A stretch of 40,651 nucleotides of DNA from a virus, in the IMG/VR virus record IMGVR_UViG_3300038950_000002, positions 1 through 40,651 of that record; one strand, written 5' to 3'. Made by a program: the position numbers and the translations under genes. Positions 39,877 through 40,651 of this stretch are shown piece after piece; the first letter of the stretch is position 1, and each line of letters begins with the position of its first letter. The notes under the pieces are model-generated. The model was not told where the DNA came from. It ran no database searches and worked only from the letters and a program-made list of their open reading frames with translations.

Positions 39877-40150
39877 ACTGCTCCACGATCAGCCGCGCAT
39901 ACCGTGAACTGTAGTTGTTGTTGATCTTGAAGTGTGGATCGTTGGTCTTGATCTGTATGTGCCAGCGTGTGATCTGCATTAGCGCGTGCATACCGTAGTG
40001 CCTGAATCCCATGTGTTTCATTCTCCTTGCCAGCTTCACGAATTCCTGAAGGACATGCGGATTCTGCTCGTGGAACCGATCAAACTGAGACTGGATCGAG
40101 TCCCTCTGTCGTGTTGGTATGTTCAAGTCCATTTGGAGATTGTCGTCCAT
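39827..40150 (-). CDS. Conserved phage hypothetical protein
   Basis: A 107-residue protein. CAGGAAAG lies upstream of the ATG at 40150. The pattern FHEQNPHVLQEFVKLARRMK, GFRHYGMHALMQITRWHI, NNNYSSRYARLIVEQYPEF then FEGFFQMR is one I recognise as a frequent phage early protein of unknown function. The end lies in repeat R2. A 16-codon frame after it leads to the methyltransferase GTG by a GTGA overlap. Confidence 0.65.
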   Translation of the reverse strand: MDDNLQMDLNIPTRQRDSIQSQFDRFHEQNPHVLQEFVKLARRMKHMGFRHYGMHALMQITRWHIQIKTNDPHFKINNNYSSRYARLIVEQYPEFEGFFQMRSLTAE

Positions 40151-40174
40151 GACTTTCCTGTTGTGGTGTCCTAT

Positions 40175-40549
40175 TCAACCCTTCTTCAGTCCCGTGCAGC
40201 CCCCGCAGTACAAATGCTTACATACAGGCAGTTCCGGCAGTGCTGTCAGTCCCGTGCAGCCCCAGCAGTACAAATGCTTACATACAGGCAGTTCCGGCAG
40301 TGCTGTCAGTCCCGTGCAGTCCGAGCAGTACAAATCTCTACAATCGGGCAACCTATTAGGCAACCACTCCTCAATTATACCATGTTTCACAGCCCACCCG
40401 AAATTGGCATAGGCGATAGCCAGCCATTCTTGTTCGGTCGAGGCTGACTCTAACTTCTCGAACTCTTGCTTGCAGGGATTGTGCTTCCGGCACGCGGCCA
40501 GGACAGCCTCTCTGTGTTGCCAAGTTTCTGTTACTTTCATCTGCAACAT
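40175..40549 (-). CDS. Cys-rich LRR-like tandem-repeat protein
   Basis: A 124-residue protein. The ATG at 40549 has AAAGG six bases upstream. The helical N-terminus (HREAVLAACRKHNPCKQEFE, WLAIAYANFGWAVKHG) is followed by a 20-residue repeat (LPELPVCKHLYCWGCTGLTA type). There are about two and a half copies with Cys at fixed positions; they read like a Cys-rich leucine-rich repeat. The gene ends soon after the third copy (TGLKKG). It may be a protein-binding or adhesion-like module. It lies just downstream of the contig-junction gene. Confidence 0.65.
   Translation of the reverse strand: MLQMKVTETWQHREAVLAACRKHNPCKQEFEKLESASTEQEWLAIAYANFGWAVKHGIIEEWLPNRLPDCRDLYCSDCTGLTALPELPVCKHLYCWGCTGLTALPELPVCKHLYCGGCTGLKKG
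40187..40335. repeat. 60-bp tandem repeat in the Cys-rich gene
   Basis: Two full 60-bp units (40187-40246, 40247-40306) and a partial third (to about 40335). The full units differ at very few bases, so the array is young and may vary in copy number. Confidence 0.8.
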
Positions 40550-40571
40550 CTTCAACCTTTCTTCAGGCGGC

Positions 40572-40651
40572 TTAGAAATTCAAATACTCTAACAACTTCT
40601 CAGTTTGCCACTCGCGCTCGGCATCCCTGGCGGCATCCCAGGCGGCAGCCC
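40572..40651 (-). CDS. Conserved phage protein, 3' part (continues from 1-475)
   Basis: The last 26 codons, including the TAA at 40572-40574, of the gene begun at 475. It reads AAWDAARDAEREWQTEKLLE then YLNF, the standard ending of this family. One base from the left end and two from the right make one codon, so joining the ends keeps the frame; a 3-bp overlap of the ends would keep it too. Confidence 0.75.
   Translation of the reverse strand, partial: AAAWDAARDAEREWQTEKLLEYLNF

Noticed and set aside
40187-40335. CRISPR-like array
   Set aside because: The 60-bp units are directly adjacent without spacers and are in frame in a coding gene.
1-40651. tRNA genes and integrase or attachment sites
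   Set aside because: No T-arm-like GGTTCGAATCC with a matching cloverleaf and no tyrosine or serine recombinase motif was found by eye on either strand.

Overview
The window is the genome, or nearly the whole genome, of a tailed double-stranded DNA phage with a probable short (podovirus-like) tail. Every gene I can support lies on the minus strand. The calls that fix this identity are a large terminase, a portal, a scaffold, a major capsid protein that looks like the N4 gp56 family, a head-tail adaptor, a nozzle-like tail protein, an M15-type endolysin and holin-like membrane proteins. I see no integrase, DNA polymerase, tRNA, rRNA or CRISPR array. The two ends of the window fall inside one gene: its 5' part is at 1-475 and its 3' part at 40572-40651, in a compatible frame. 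The molecule is therefore probably circular or circularly permuted, opened in a short GC-rich repeat.

Read as a circle in the direction of transcription, the early region starts at a strong sigma70-type promoter at 3787-3814. It runs through a string of tiny overlapping genes (a ribbon-helix-helix-like protein, zinc ribbons, membrane peptides), a RecA-like/Sak4-like ATPase, an SSB-like protein with an acidic tail, the gene across the junction, a Cys-rich repeat protein, a DNA methyltransferase, a DUF4406-like protein and a zinc-ribbon/XRE regulator. It continues through a broken second methyltransferase, an HNH endonuclease behind a structured leader, a replisome-organizer-like protein, a PD-(D/E)XK nuclease and a YopX-like protein. 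A candidate promoter at 33470-33498 precedes the packaging and virion genes.

The late region (33435 down to 3932) has the order: possible small terminase, large terminase, two exported proteins, portal, scaffold, capsid, zinc ribbon, adaptors, nozzle-like protein, C1q-like protein, three internal-virion-like proteins with a 1214-residue giant, a fibre cluster, lysis genes, a RyR-domain protein and a last exported protein. It ends at a hairpin terminator at 3880-3905.

The most unusual trait is that about eleven late proteins begin with what look like complete Sec signal peptides, plus several with a single membrane anchor. They include fibre-like proteins, an adaptor-like protein and two proteins between terminase and portal. 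Other points of interest are two minus-strand structured RNAs (36787-36886 and 38361-38417), a dockerin-like calcium-binding motif in the fibre cluster, a methyltransferase copy that has lost its catalytic motif, and duplicated DNA patches around the methyltransferases. Clear Shine-Dalgarno sites are used throughout, so the host is a bacterium using SD initiation. The dockerin-type motif and the Asp/Ser/Thr-rich exported proteins recall FCB-group or Zixibacteria-like lineages, but that host guess is weak.
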